A stretch of 64,000 nucleotides of DNA. Source: Desulfospira joergensenii DSM 10085. Lineage in GTDB: Bacteria; Desulfobacterota; Desulfobacteria; Desulfobacterales; Desulfobacteraceae. A model generated the notes under the pieces. The model worked only from the letters and a program-made list of their open reading frames with translations. It did not search any database and was not told where the DNA came from. Made by a program: the position numbers and the translations under genes. Location: NCBI RefSeq assembly GCF_000420085.1, contig NZ_ATUG01000002.1, forward strand, positions 124,001 to 188,000, read 5' to 3'. Shown piece after piece: positions 1-8,163 of the stretch. Every line of letters starts with the position of its first letter. Positions within the stretch are counted from its first letter, which is position 1.

Positions 1-115
1 CGACGGTGATCAGAATAATGAAAACCAGAATCGCCTGAAGCTTCATGTTGCCGTCAAGGATCCATGAAGACAGCCTGCGTTTGACAATGGGGGGGGGATC
101 AGGTTTGCCTGTCAT
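1..115 (-). CDS. Partial membrane protein, N-terminus only
   Basis: The first 38 codons of a minus-strand gene that runs off the left edge. The start ATG is at 113-115, with the ribosome site AAGGTGA just upstream, overlapping the stop codon of the phosphatase gene before it. The visible peptide begins MTGKPDPPPIVKRRLSSW and turns hydrophobic near residue 28 (AILVFIILITV), which looks like the start of a first membrane helix. Proline-rich starts followed by a helix occur in ABC exporter half-transporters, but this is too short to assign. The 13-nt gap shows it is co-transcribed with the phosphatase gene. Confidence 0.6.
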   Translation of the reverse strand, partial: MTGKPDPPPIVKRRLSSWILDGNMKLQAILVFIILITV

Positions 116-128
116 TTTTTTGATCACC

Positions 129-1595
129 TTAAAGAAATTTTACAATTACAACGGTGATATCATCTGCGATGGGGGCATTTCCACTAAATTCTTTTACATC
201 TTCAATCAGTTTTGTTTCCACGACCTTTGCCGTTTCAGAGGCATATCGTTTAATGGTTTGAATGATCCGGGCCTCGCCGTACATTTCCCCCCGGGCGTTT
301 CTGGATTCTTTTACCCCGTCTGAGACGATTACCAGGATGGTTCCGGGTTCCCAACCCCGGAGTTCGTTTTCTTCAATGGGGGTGTCGGCATCCACTCCCA
401 GGGCCATGCCGTTGCCCATGAGTTTTTCTATTTCCTGGGTTTCCGGCCTGAAAACCAGGGCCGGTTCATGGCCGGCCCGGACCCATTTCAGACTTTTTTT
501 ATCCATGTCGATATCAGCAAAGAAAACTGTTGTAAACCGTCCTGTTTCATAGCTGTCCCGGGTTAAATGCTTATTGGCGGTATGAATCAGCTTTGCCGGC
601 CCCGGGTAATTTTCAACCCCGTAACGCAGAAAGGCCCGGATCGTGGTCATGTGAAGCCCGGCGCCCACTCCGTGGCCGGAAGAGTCTGTCAGTGCGATCC
701 CGAGCCGGGTCTCCGAGAACCGGAAATAATCAAAATAATCTCCGCCCACCTCCTCACAATAGAGGCTAATGCCGGAAATATCCAGATCCTTGAATAGAGG
801 CGGTTCATTGGGCAGCAGGTTTTCCTGGACCTCTTTGGCCACCCTTAAATGGGTCAGGATCCGGATCCGGTCCCTGAGGCCGTGGATCATCTTATTGGTA
901 TATCCGGCAATCATGCCGAATTCATCGCTGGTGGCCACGGGAACCAGTTTGGACAGGTCTCCGCTGGTCACAGACTCCAGAACTCCGGTTTCGGTCCGGA
1001 ACAGTATTTTCAGGTTCCTTGAATAGGAGTACAGAACATTGGTGACCAGGATCAGAAGAACGGTGATGACAAATAAAATTTCCTTGAAAATGGTTTTTGT
1101 GGTCATGGAAATCATGAGGTTCATCTGGGAGAGATCCATCTCCGACAACCAGATCAGGTCCCGTCCGATGATGAGCATGATGATGATCATCATCAGAACA
1201 TTGGTGGTAAGGGCCACAATGAAAAATTTACGGGTCATGGGATAGAACCGGTTGGGTATCTTCTGGGTCGGGGACTGGGTCATGGCCGTAAAAATGACTT
1301 TTCTTTCCCGTTGAAGGGACATATCAATGGCAATGAAAAATCCGGCGGTTACAAAGCCCACCAAAAACAAAAGGCCGCTTCCCAGGGGGACCTTGTGGAT
1401 CGTGGTATTGAGCAGAATACTTAAAAGGCCGGCCCCGAGAATCAGTCCGTAATCGATAAGAAACTGGTATCTGGGCTGATGGATCAACGGTTTTTTTTCA
1501 ACCCGGCCCTTAAAAAAAAGGCCCCTGAGGACAAAAAACGTTCCAAGGGAAAAAAAGGTGATAGCCGCCAGCGTCCCGGGCGGCATTCCGTCCAT
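129..1595 (-). CDS. Membrane-bound SpoIIE-type serine phosphatase with HAMP-like linker
   Basis: A 488-residue protein. The N-terminal half has about four membrane helices (roughly residues 8-25, 48-90, 125-145 and 170-190). A HAMP-like stretch follows (about 205-245, containing TSGDLSKLVPVATSDEFGMI), then a PP2C/SpoIIE phosphatase domain from about 255 to the end. Domain hallmarks include EEVGGDYFDYF, LTDSSGHGVGAGL, VRAGHEPALVF and VSDGVKESRN, which carry the metal-binding aspartates. Such proteins remove phosphate from anti-sigma antagonists in partner-switching pathways, but no anti-sigma or STAS antagonist gene is visible nearby, so its target is unknown. It sits at the end of the minus-strand glycosyltransferase cluster, after a 158-bp gap, and directly before the partial gene at the left edge. 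Confidence 0.9.
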   Translation of the reverse strand: MDGMPPGTLAAITFFSLGTFFVLRGLFFKGRVEKKPLIHQPRYQFLIDYGLILGAGLLSILLNTTIHKVPLGSGLLFLVGFVTAGFFIAIDMSLQRERKVIFTAMTQSPTQKIPNRFYPMTRKFFIVALTTNVLMMIIIMLIIGRDLIWLSEMDLSQMNLMISMTTKTIFKEILFVITVLLILVTNVLYSYSRNLKILFRTETGVLESVTSGDLSKLVPVATSDEFGMIAGYTNKMIHGLRDRIRILTHLRVAKEVQENLLPNEPPLFKDLDISGISLYCEEVGGDYFDYFRFSETRLGIALTDSSGHGVGAGLHMTTIRAFLRYGVENYPGPAKLIHTANKHLTRDSYETGRFTTVFFADIDMDKKSLKWVRAGHEPALVFRPETQEIEKLMGNGMALGVDADTPIEENELRGWEPGTILVIVSDGVKESRNARGEMYGEARIIQTIKRYASETAKVVETKLIEDVKEFSGNAPIADDITVVIVKFL

Positions 1596-1753
1596 AATGG
1601 GTCAGACTTCTCCGCCGTAAAAACTGAGGATGGAAGCGGCAAAAACGTAGTGTAGTAAAACTCTCATGGCTTTATCTCTCTGCCTGCAAGGAACGGAGTT
1701 TTCTGAAAAAAGATCTGATAAAGAATATCATTTTTCAACGGGTTAAACCAGGG

Positions 1754-2524
1754 TTAAAACAGATTCTGGAAAGTCACGGCCTGGATTTTCCTGTGGCGTG
1801 AAATTAGATTCAGCAGGTGTTCCAGAAAGAGAAACGCCGGATCGTTCATCCTCATGTGATGGATCATGATCCCGCAGCAGCCCGTGGCCAGCCCGGTTTC
1901 CATCTCCTTTAAAAGAGCGGTCCAGCCGGAAAGGGCATCCTTGTCCTTTCGGGTATGGAGATCCACGTGGACGGAAATTTCCCCAAGCCCTTCCGGGGCC
2001 GGGGGAAGATTGCCCATGCTTCTGGATACGGCTTTGAATTTCAGGGTTTTTAAGTGATTCATGGCCTCAAGGCAGCAGCGGTTCCAGGGCGGGGTAAAAA
2101 ACGGGGCAAGATGATCGCCCATGATGGACTCCAATCTGGCCTGTCCCCTTGACAGGTCCCTGAACAGATTCTCTGAGGATCGGGCCGGGCCGAATTCCTG
2201 TTTTTTCCCCTGGGTTTCATGGTTCTTGTGGGCATATCCATGCATGTGCCAGCAGAATAAATTTTTCTGTTCAACGTAGGATTCAAGGACTTCCCACCGC
2301 TGCCGGGTCAGCCAGGATGGAACCACGGCAAGGCAGAGGGGCATGCGGTACTTCAGGAACAGGTCCATCATCCGGGTAAAATTTCTGGATGAAACCCCGA
2401 TGTCGTCGGCCCGGAAAAACACCTTCACAGGGGCATCTGTTCCCCGGTCCAGGACATCTGCCAGGGCCTGATCCAGTGGACCGGGAATCTTTGTTTCAAT
2501 GGCGGTATAGATTTTCGAAATCAT
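1754..2524 (-). CDS. Polysaccharide deacetylase-like (NodB-fold) protein
   Basis: A 256-residue protein resembling the polysaccharide deacetylase superfamily. It has an early acidic metal-type motif (FFRADDIGVSSRNF, around residues 37-50), a histidine motif (CWHMHGYAHKNH, about 91-102), a FFTPPWNR segment (about 142-149), and a late histidine (IMIHHMRMND). These match the Asp/His/His metal site and the later loops of the NodB fold. No signal peptide is evident, so it may act in the cytoplasm on a sugar or lipid-linked intermediate, or be non-catalytic. The start overlaps the stop of the upstream glycosyltransferase by 4 nt, so the two are translationally coupled. A role in polysaccharide modification is inferred from this cluster. 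Confidence 0.75.
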   Translation of the reverse strand: MISKIYTAIETKIPGPLDQALADVLDRGTDAPVKVFFRADDIGVSSRNFTRMMDLFLKYRMPLCLAVVPSWLTRQRWEVLESYVEQKNLFCWHMHGYAHKNHETQGKKQEFGPARSSENLFRDLSRGQARLESIMGDHLAPFFTPPWNRCCLEAMNHLKTLKFKAVSRSMGNLPPAPEGLGEISVHVDLHTRKDKDALSGWTALLKEMETGLATGCCGIMIHHMRMNDPAFLFLEHLLNLISRHRKIQAVTFQNLF

Positions 2525-3693
2525 GGAGTCGTCCCCTTTTTTATCTGTTTTTTCAACCAGTCCGCCGTGTTCCGGGCGCCGGAGATGTCCAGATCCGGAA
2601 GGCTTTTTCTTTTCTCCTGTGGGTCTAAGGCTTCCATAATTATTCGGGACAGCCGCAGCGGTTCAAGGTCCTGGTCTTCCAGCAGGGTCATGGGGGTGAA
2701 ACGGGCCAGGTTCATGGCCCGTTCCCGCTGTTCCCGGTTCTGGGCAAAGGGCCGGACAAGGGAGGGTACCTTTGCCGCAACAATATTCATACAGGTATTG
2801 TATCCGGCCAGGCTGATGGAAAGGTCGGCTGCGGCCAGCAGGGACACGAAGTCTTTTGCAAACTCTTGAACTTGGATCCGGTCATCTGCCAGATCATGGA
2901 GGGCCTTTTTCTCTTCCAATTCCATATAGGGGCCGGTATAGATCTGCAGGCGGATATCTCCAAGGGCCTTGGTTTTAACGGCCCGGGCCGCAGCCCTCAG
3001 GAGTCCGGCTCCGACATTTCCTCCGCCGGCACTGGCCACGATGAATCGTTCCCCGGGCTTCAGCCCTGCCGCCTGCCAGAGGCGACGGGTTGTATCGGGA
3101 TCGGGCAGGGGGGTGACAAATCCGGTATATACCAGGGGAACCCGGATTTGATCCAGCCGGGAGAATGTGGCATCCAGCTTGATCAACCTGGGGTCTGAAT
3201 GGATCAGCACTGCATCAAACCATAGGTTCAGGGCCTCAATGACCCGGGTCTCATACTTTTGGGGATCGGATTTTTCAACCAATATATCCCTCAGGCTGCA
3301 GACCACCTTGCATCTGCCCTCCGGAAGACTCTTCACGTATTCGAGCATGGGAATCAGTTCAAACCGGAAAGCCCTTCTGCCAAAGGGAAAGAGTTCTATG
3401 AGCAGAAGATCCGGGTCTTCTTTTTTCATAAGCCCCAGGAGTTGCCCTTTCCGTTCCTGCTTGACCTCTTCCAGGTCTTTGGCCGGATTCACACAATGGA
3501 GGCCGGAAAAGTTCCTGTCCATCATCAGTCCCTCCAGCCTGACTTGGCGGATATGGTTTGGCAGGGGAACATCCACCTGTCCCCCTCCGGTCACCAGGAT
3601 CACCTGGAATCCTTCCATGGCCCGGGCCAGCTCCAGGGTCCTGAAAAAATGGCCCACTCCCAGTACATGCTGGCAATAGATAAGAATCTTCAT
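2521..3693 (-). CDS. GT-B glycosyltransferase, MurG-like (family 28 type)
   Basis: A 390-residue protein with the two-lobed GT-B look of MurG/family 28 enzymes. The N-terminal nucleotide-fold start is MKILIYCQHVLGVGHFFRT (a glycine-rich G-x-GH loop). A C-terminal donor-binding half has FIVASAGGGNVGAGLL (about 215-230) and a late loop SLAGYNTCMNIVAAKVP resembling the GGYNT/E sugar-nucleotide site. It shares this pattern with the gene at 6735-7952, suggesting an old duplication within the cluster. The acceptor and donor sugars cannot be deduced. It lies between the histidine phosphatase gene (30-nt gap) and the deacetylase-like gene (4-nt overlap). Confidence 0.8.
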   Translation of the reverse strand: MKILIYCQHVLGVGHFFRTLELARAMEGFQVILVTGGGQVDVPLPNHIRQVRLEGLMMDRNFSGLHCVNPAKDLEEVKQERKGQLLGLMKKEDPDLLLIELFPFGRRAFRFELIPMLEYVKSLPEGRCKVVCSLRDILVEKSDPQKYETRVIEALNLWFDAVLIHSDPRLIKLDATFSRLDQIRVPLVYTGFVTPLPDPDTTRRLWQAAGLKPGERFIVASAGGGNVGAGLLRAAARAVKTKALGDIRLQIYTGPYMELEEKKALHDLADDRIQVQEFAKDFVSLLAAADLSISLAGYNTCMNIVAAKVPSLVRPFAQNREQRERAMNLARFTPMTLLEDQDLEPLRLSRIIMEALDPQEKRKSLPDLDISGARNTADWLKKQIKKGTTP

Positions 3694-3723
3694 TTCCGGT
3701 CTTCCTTTCAGGGTCGGTCCGAT

Positions 3724-4353
3724 TCAGGATCCGTCCTTTTTTGCTTTTGCGCTTTTCATCAGGTTCATGCGGTTCAGTCCCGTGGGCTTGATGAAAAGAT
3801 CCCATTCAAACCCGTGAACATGGCAGGGCCTGAGCACCCCGGGTTCCTCCGGCAGGAACCCTCTGCCAAGGCCATGGTAGGTCAAACATTTTATCATGCT
3901 GTTGTGGGTGACCACCAGAAGGTTTCTGCCCTCAAATCTTTCAGCAGCCCTGGCCAGGGCTGCAAGGCCCCGGTTCAGAACCTGGGTCCGGCTCTCTCCT
4001 TTGGGGGGCCTAAATTCCCATCCAAGGGCTTCCTGGTGTTCCAGCTCCTCCGGGTAGGACCGGCGCAAATCTTTTATCCTGGAACCTTCCCAGAGGCCGA
4101 AGTCCTGTTCCACAAGATCCTTATCGTATTCGATTTCAAGCTCCAGCCCGGCGGCAAGGATTTTTGCCGTCTGCCCGGCCCGGGTCAGGGGGCTGGCCAG
4201 GATGAGGTCAAAGGACTGACCGGCCAGATTTTCGGCCCAGATCCGGGCATCCTCTTCTCCCTGGGGGCAGAGGGGCAGGTCTTTCCGGCCCTGGATTTTT
4301 TTTTCCAGGTTCCACTGGGTTCTGGCGTGGCGGATCAGGGAAAAATGAATCAT
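3724..4353 (-). CDS. Histidine phosphatase family protein
   Basis: A 209-residue member of the phosphoglycerate mutase-like superfamily. The catalytic histidine is in the N-terminal motif SLIRHARTQWNLEKKIQG. Further hallmarks are the ASPLTRAGQTA motif (about residues 53-63), an EQDFGLWEG segment, and the second histidine in LVVTHNSMIKCL (about 145-156). The family hydrolyses phosphate esters via a phosphohistidine. Known relatives include alpha-ribazole phosphatase and sugar-phosphate phosphatases, but neither cobalamin nor glycolytic genes surround it. Its 4-nt overlap with the upstream glycosyltransferase suggests it dephosphorylates a sugar or carrier intermediate of the same pathway; that is inference. 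Confidence 0.85.
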   Translation of the reverse strand: MIHFSLIRHARTQWNLEKKIQGRKDLPLCPQGEEDARIWAENLAGQSFDLILASPLTRAGQTAKILAAGLELEIEYDKDLVEQDFGLWEGSRIKDLRRSYPEELEHQEALGWEFRPPKGESRTQVLNRGLAALARAAERFEGRNLLVVTHNSMIKCLTYHGLGRGFLPEEPGVLRPCHVHGFEWDLFIKPTGLNRMNLMKSAKAKKDGS

Positions 4354-5462
4354 TTCACCACCGCCCGGATCATTTTTTCTTCAAAGAGTTGATAATTTTT
4401 GTACAGGTCATGGTTCTTTTCCACATATTTTTCTGCCCGGGCCCCCATGGTTTTACAGACTTCAGGATGGGAGAGCAGAAGGATGAGGGCCCGGCAAAAA
4501 GCCTGTTCATCGTACATGGGAACCAGGAATCCGGTCTCTCTGTTTTTCATGACCTCGGGAATTCCGCCGTTGTCAAAGGCCACAATTGGCAGGCCGCAGG
4601 ACTGGGCCTCAAGAAAGACCATGCCCAGGGATTCCCGGATGCCGGGGAAGGCAAAGAGGTCGCCTGAGCTGTAAAAGCCGGCCATCTTGTTTTTGGGGAT
4701 CTTTCCGGCAAAGGTGTGGTGGTTTGGGAGAAGCTGTTGGGCCAGCCGCCTGAGCCGGCCTTCCATTTTTCCGGCACCGGCAATGACCAGGTGGAAGGGG
4801 ATGTTTTGATTCACAAGCAGGGACAGGCATTGGATCAGCCAGGCCAGGCTCCGGGTCTTGACATCGTCCCTGAACATGGCCGCCGTAAGGATCACCGGGC
4901 ACGGCGGAAGGTTCCATTGTTTTTTCCAGGCGGTTCCAGCGGATTCATCCCCTTTAAAATTCAGGGGTCTGATCCCGGGCCGGATATAGGAAAGCCTTTC
5001 CGGGGCAATGATGCGTTTCAGGTTTTTCAAGTCTGACAATTTATTGGTAAATACGTGGTCGGCCCGGTTCAGGGCCATGCGGTTCAGGTAAAATCCGAAG
5101 ATGGATTTGAACCGTCTTTTTCGCTTGGTGGAGTATATGCCCTGGAAAAGTATGTACTTGAGGCCTAGTATCCTGCAGATCACCGGCCCCAGCACGTCCG
5201 GGGCCTTGTAATAGGTGTGGTAGGTCAGCCAGAGGTCGGGCCGGTCCTTTCTCAGCCGTCTCAAAGACCGGACCAGGTCCCGGAAGAGATGCGGCCAGAG
5301 CCGGGGTTTAAAATAGATCCACCGGGCCCGCAGCCGGCTTTGAATGGAAACCACATGGCCCCGGGATTCCAGAAAGGAAACAAGGCCGTGGGCGATGGCC
5401 AGGTCTCCGGAGGGGTTTTTATGGCCCAGGGGCTTGAACGGGGCATAAAAGGCGATTTTCAT
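4350..5462 (-). CDS. Glycosyltransferase family 4 protein
   Basis: A 370-residue GT-B enzyme. The N-terminus MKIAFYAPFKPLGHKNPSGD is the typical acceptor-domain start. The C-terminal half holds FHLVIAGAGKMEGRLRRLA (about 218-236), then SSGDLFAFPGIRESLGMVFL and EAQSCGLPIVAFDNGGIPE (about 265-305). The latter is the E-x7-E retaining motif of family 4. These enzymes transfer a sugar from a nucleotide donor to lipid-linked or exported glycan precursors in the cytoplasm. It overlaps both neighbours by 4 nt (ATGA junctions), showing tight translational coupling. Specificity is not predictable. Confidence 0.9.
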   Translation of the reverse strand: MKIAFYAPFKPLGHKNPSGDLAIAHGLVSFLESRGHVVSIQSRLRARWIYFKPRLWPHLFRDLVRSLRRLRKDRPDLWLTYHTYYKAPDVLGPVICRILGLKYILFQGIYSTKRKRRFKSIFGFYLNRMALNRADHVFTNKLSDLKNLKRIIAPERLSYIRPGIRPLNFKGDESAGTAWKKQWNLPPCPVILTAAMFRDDVKTRSLAWLIQCLSLLVNQNIPFHLVIAGAGKMEGRLRRLAQQLLPNHHTFAGKIPKNKMAGFYSSGDLFAFPGIRESLGMVFLEAQSCGLPIVAFDNGGIPEVMKNRETGFLVPMYDEQAFCRALILLLSHPEVCKTMGARAEKYVEKNHDLYKNYQLFEEKMIRAVVK

Positions 5463-6748
5463 TGGAGAGTGGATTCCTGGTCTTTCACGTCCGGATCCAT
5501 TCCCAGGGCCGGGATCTGGGCAGCGTAAATTCTGGCCAGGTCCCGGATCAGAACCCGGTTGTCAAAATCCCGGGAGATCCTCTTTCTGGCCTCGGCAGAG
5601 ACCTGCTGTCTTAATTTTTCATCGGTCAATGCGGTCCGGATGCCCCGGGCCAGGGCCGGGGCATCTTTCTGGGGAACCATGATTCCGGAAACCCGGTCTT
5701 CAAGAAACTCGGGAATCCCTGAAACATCGGTGGCCACCACGGGCAGGCCCATGGCCATGCTCTCTGCCATGACATTGGGGATCCCGTCCCTGTCTCCGTT
5801 TTTTGCGATTTTGCATCCCAGGACAAAGAGGTCTGAATTTTCATAGTGCTGGATGACGTCCTCATGGGCCAGGGTACCGCAAAGCTCGGTGACATCTTCA
5901 AGCCCGAGGGTTTTAATCCAGGTCTTTATTTTTTCCTGATCGTCTCCGTCGCCGATTAAATAGTGCCGGAATTTTAACCCTTTTTCCTTTAAAATGGCCA
6001 GGGCCTGGTACAGGGTGTCCAGCCCCTTTTTTTCGGTCATCCTTGCAACGGTGAGCAGCTTGTAGGGGGGCGAGCATGGCCGGGAGCCGTTTTTCGGTGA
6101 AAAATAATCCAGGTTGATCCCGTGGTAGACGCAGAAAACTGGGGTTTGAGCTTCTCCGGCCAGTTTGGACAGGTATTTTCTATTGTACCGGGTGCAGGTG
6201 ACCACAAATTTTGCCATGGCTATCTTTTCCCTGAGCTGGCGGGTATCAGATGTATAAATATCCTTTGCATGGCCGAAAAAGGAAAAGGGAATACCGCTTA
6301 ACAGGCTTGAAAACAGGGCCACGGATGTGGGGGAATGGGCAAAATGGGCCTGAAAATGAACGATGTTTTTTCCCGGCAGAACCTTGTTGACCAGAAAGCC
6401 TGCCTGGAGAAGGTGTTTGAGGGTGGCGGATTTCCGGGTTCGGAGCCACCGGGTGACTGCCTTTTTGGCGGCCTTGAAGTAAAGTTTTGGCTCTTTCACG
6501 GCCAGGATCAGGTTGTGATAGACCAGGGGAATCAGGTTTTCCATGATGGTGGAGGGAAGATAATCCACCCGGGCTCTGATCTTTTTAATGCTGGCATGGC
6601 TGAAGCTTTCCCGGGGATGTCTCATGGAGATGATATGGACCTTGAATCCCAGGGACTCCAGCAGGAGAATTTCATTGGAGATAAAGGTTTCCGATATCCG
6701 GGGATATCCTTTCAGGATCATTCCCAGGGCAGGTTTATCGGCATTCAT
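5459..6748 (-). CDS. Glycosyltransferase family 4 protein (colanic-acid type)
   Basis: A 429-residue GT-B enzyme. The N-terminal part includes LGMILKGYPRISETFISNEI, a phrase typical of the WcaL/colanic-acid-like branch. The donor-binding half has LLTVARMTEKKGLDTLYQAL (about 220-240), HYLIGDGDDQEKIK, and the E-x7-E-like motif in VMAESMAMGLPVVATDVSGI (about 335-355). It overlaps the downstream gene by 4 nt and is itself overlapped by 14 nt by the upstream gene, so it belongs to a single operon from about 7950 to the left edge. The sugar transferred is unknown. Confidence 0.9.
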   Translation of the reverse strand: MNADKPALGMILKGYPRISETFISNEILLLESLGFKVHIISMRHPRESFSHASIKKIRARVDYLPSTIMENLIPLVYHNLILAVKEPKLYFKAAKKAVTRWLRTRKSATLKHLLQAGFLVNKVLPGKNIVHFQAHFAHSPTSVALFSSLLSGIPFSFFGHAKDIYTSDTRQLREKIAMAKFVVTCTRYNRKYLSKLAGEAQTPVFCVYHGINLDYFSPKNGSRPCSPPYKLLTVARMTEKKGLDTLYQALAILKEKGLKFRHYLIGDGDDQEKIKTWIKTLGLEDVTELCGTLAHEDVIQHYENSDLFVLGCKIAKNGDRDGIPNVMAESMAMGLPVVATDVSGIPEFLEDRVSGIMVPQKDAPALARGIRTALTDEKLRQQVSAEARKRISRDFDNRVLIRDLARIYAAQIPALGMDPDVKDQESTLQ

Positions 6749-7952
6749 TTTTAGAGTTCCAGAATTGTGAAATGCGCTGGCGGATATTCTTGATTCCGTT
6801 CATATTAAAATCGGCCAGGTTGTGGGCGAAGAGTTCCTTGTTTTCAAGCATGATCAGCAATTTTTCCTCCAGGTTATCCCGGTTGAGCCGGGTCCAGGGG
6901 ATAAATTCAACCAGGCCGTCCCGGTTAAAGGCCTTGGCCCGGATAAACTGCTCCTTTCTGGGGGTTTCCCGGGGAATGACCAGGCACATGGCTCTGGAGG
7001 AAAGAACCTCACACATGGTGTTGTACCCTCCCATGGACACGATGATATCCGAGGCGGCAATCAGGGTTTCCATGTCTGAAAAAAAATCATAGGAGAGGAT
7101 CTCCAGGTCTCTGGCTCTTCCCAGGATTTCATCCTTGTCATTGCTGGATAAAAACGGACCGGTGATCAATACGGTCTGAAAGGGAGGCAGAATGGATTGG
7201 GCCTTCATTTTTTCCAGCATCTTCAGATAAGAGTCCAGGACATGAAACCCGTCTCCGCCTCCGCCGGTGGTTACCGTGACCAGGTTTTCATTTGTCATCA
7301 CATTGAGCTGGAGTCTTAGTTCTTCGGCAGCAGAGTCTTTGGGTATTTTCCTGGGAATATAACCGGTAAAGAATAGTTTTTTGGCAATGGATTCCGGGAT
7401 ATCGTATTCCTTTACCGGGTCGTAAATTTTCTTTTCGCCGTAGACCCAGACCTCCGAGTAAAGATCTTCAATGGTGGCATAGATCTCTTTTTTTTCCCAG
7501 TCCGACTTCACGGTCTCGGCATCATCCATGATATCCCGCATGCCCAGGACGGTTTTTGTCTTTTTGAGATTTTCCGATATCCAGCCCAGGGCCGGCATAA
7601 CTTCCCTTTTAAGCCCCTGGGGTTCTTTGTCCACAATAAAGAGATCGGGTTTAAAGGTCTGAACCGTTGCCATGATAATACTCTGCCGGATCTCCAGGGC
7701 CTGCTGGGGATCTATCCGGATGGTCAGGGGAAAGTATTCGTCGTTGGCTTTTTTGATCATCCCCGGTATTCTTACGAAATCCACATACTTGGGAAAGGTC
7801 AGTTGTCCGGCCAGGGGGGTTCCGGTGAGAATGAGGACGTTTCTGTCCGGTCCTCTCAAATGTTCGGCAATGGCCATGGTTCTTCTGATATGTCCCAGTC
7901 CGTAAGTATCATGGGAGTACATCAGGATATTGTGATTCTGGGGGATGTTCAC
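6735..7952 (-). CDS. MurG-like glycosyltransferase, first gene of the cluster
   Basis: About 405 residues, GT-B fold. Near the N-terminus it has NILMYSHDTYGLGHIRRTMA, the glycine/histidine loop seen in family 28-like enzymes. In the C-terminal half it has VTVTTGGGGDGFHVL and SMGGYNTMCEVLSSRAMCLV, which match the donor-binding GGYNT pattern. The reading frame is open up to a TTG at 7991. I chose the GTG at 7950-7952 because GGAG lies 9 nt upstream of it, whereas the TTG has no ribosome site. It is the promoter-proximal gene of the minus-strand cluster. Confidence 0.85.
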   Translation of the reverse strand: MNIPQNHNILMYSHDTYGLGHIRRTMAIAEHLRGPDRNVLILTGTPLAGQLTFPKYVDFVRIPGMIKKANDEYFPLTIRIDPQQALEIRQSIIMATVQTFKPDLFIVDKEPQGLKREVMPALGWISENLKKTKTVLGMRDIMDDAETVKSDWEKKEIYATIEDLYSEVWVYGEKKIYDPVKEYDIPESIAKKLFFTGYIPRKIPKDSAAEELRLQLNVMTNENLVTVTTGGGGDGFHVLDSYLKMLEKMKAQSILPPFQTVLITGPFLSSNDKDEILGRARDLEILSYDFFSDMETLIAASDIIVSMGGYNTMCEVLSSRAMCLVIPRETPRKEQFIRAKAFNRDGLVEFIPWTRLNRDNLEEKLLIMLENKELFAHNLADFNMNGIKNIRQRISQFWNSKNECR

Positions 7953-8037
7953 GGCAAAAGACTCCGGCGAATATTCTTTCCAAATGGTCAAGACTTCTGT
8001 AGTATTGATAAAAACAATTATAACAGGGACAGCCTAT

Positions 8038-8066
8038 ACCATACTCTTTAGCCAGGTCCCGGTCAA
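8038..8066 (-). promoter_or_regulatory. Sigma-70-type promoter for the glycosyltransferase cluster
   Basis: On the minus strand TTGACC (8061-8066) and TATGGT (8038-8043) are separated by exactly 17 bp. A start near 8031 would leave a leader of about 80 nt before the GTG start. It is the only good match in the divergent gap. Confidence 0.5.
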
Positions 8067-8163
8067 CCATACCCTGGTTTTTTTCGTATAATGAGAAATG
8101 CTTTGGGATACAAAAGGATTTGGGAAAATTTTATCTAAAACGGAAATCCAAAAGAGCATATCA

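Noticed and set aside
3259..4392. Plus-strand frame opposite the MurG-like and phosphatase genes (377 codons).
   Set aside because: Composition and lack of motifs show it is a shadow of the minus-strand operon.
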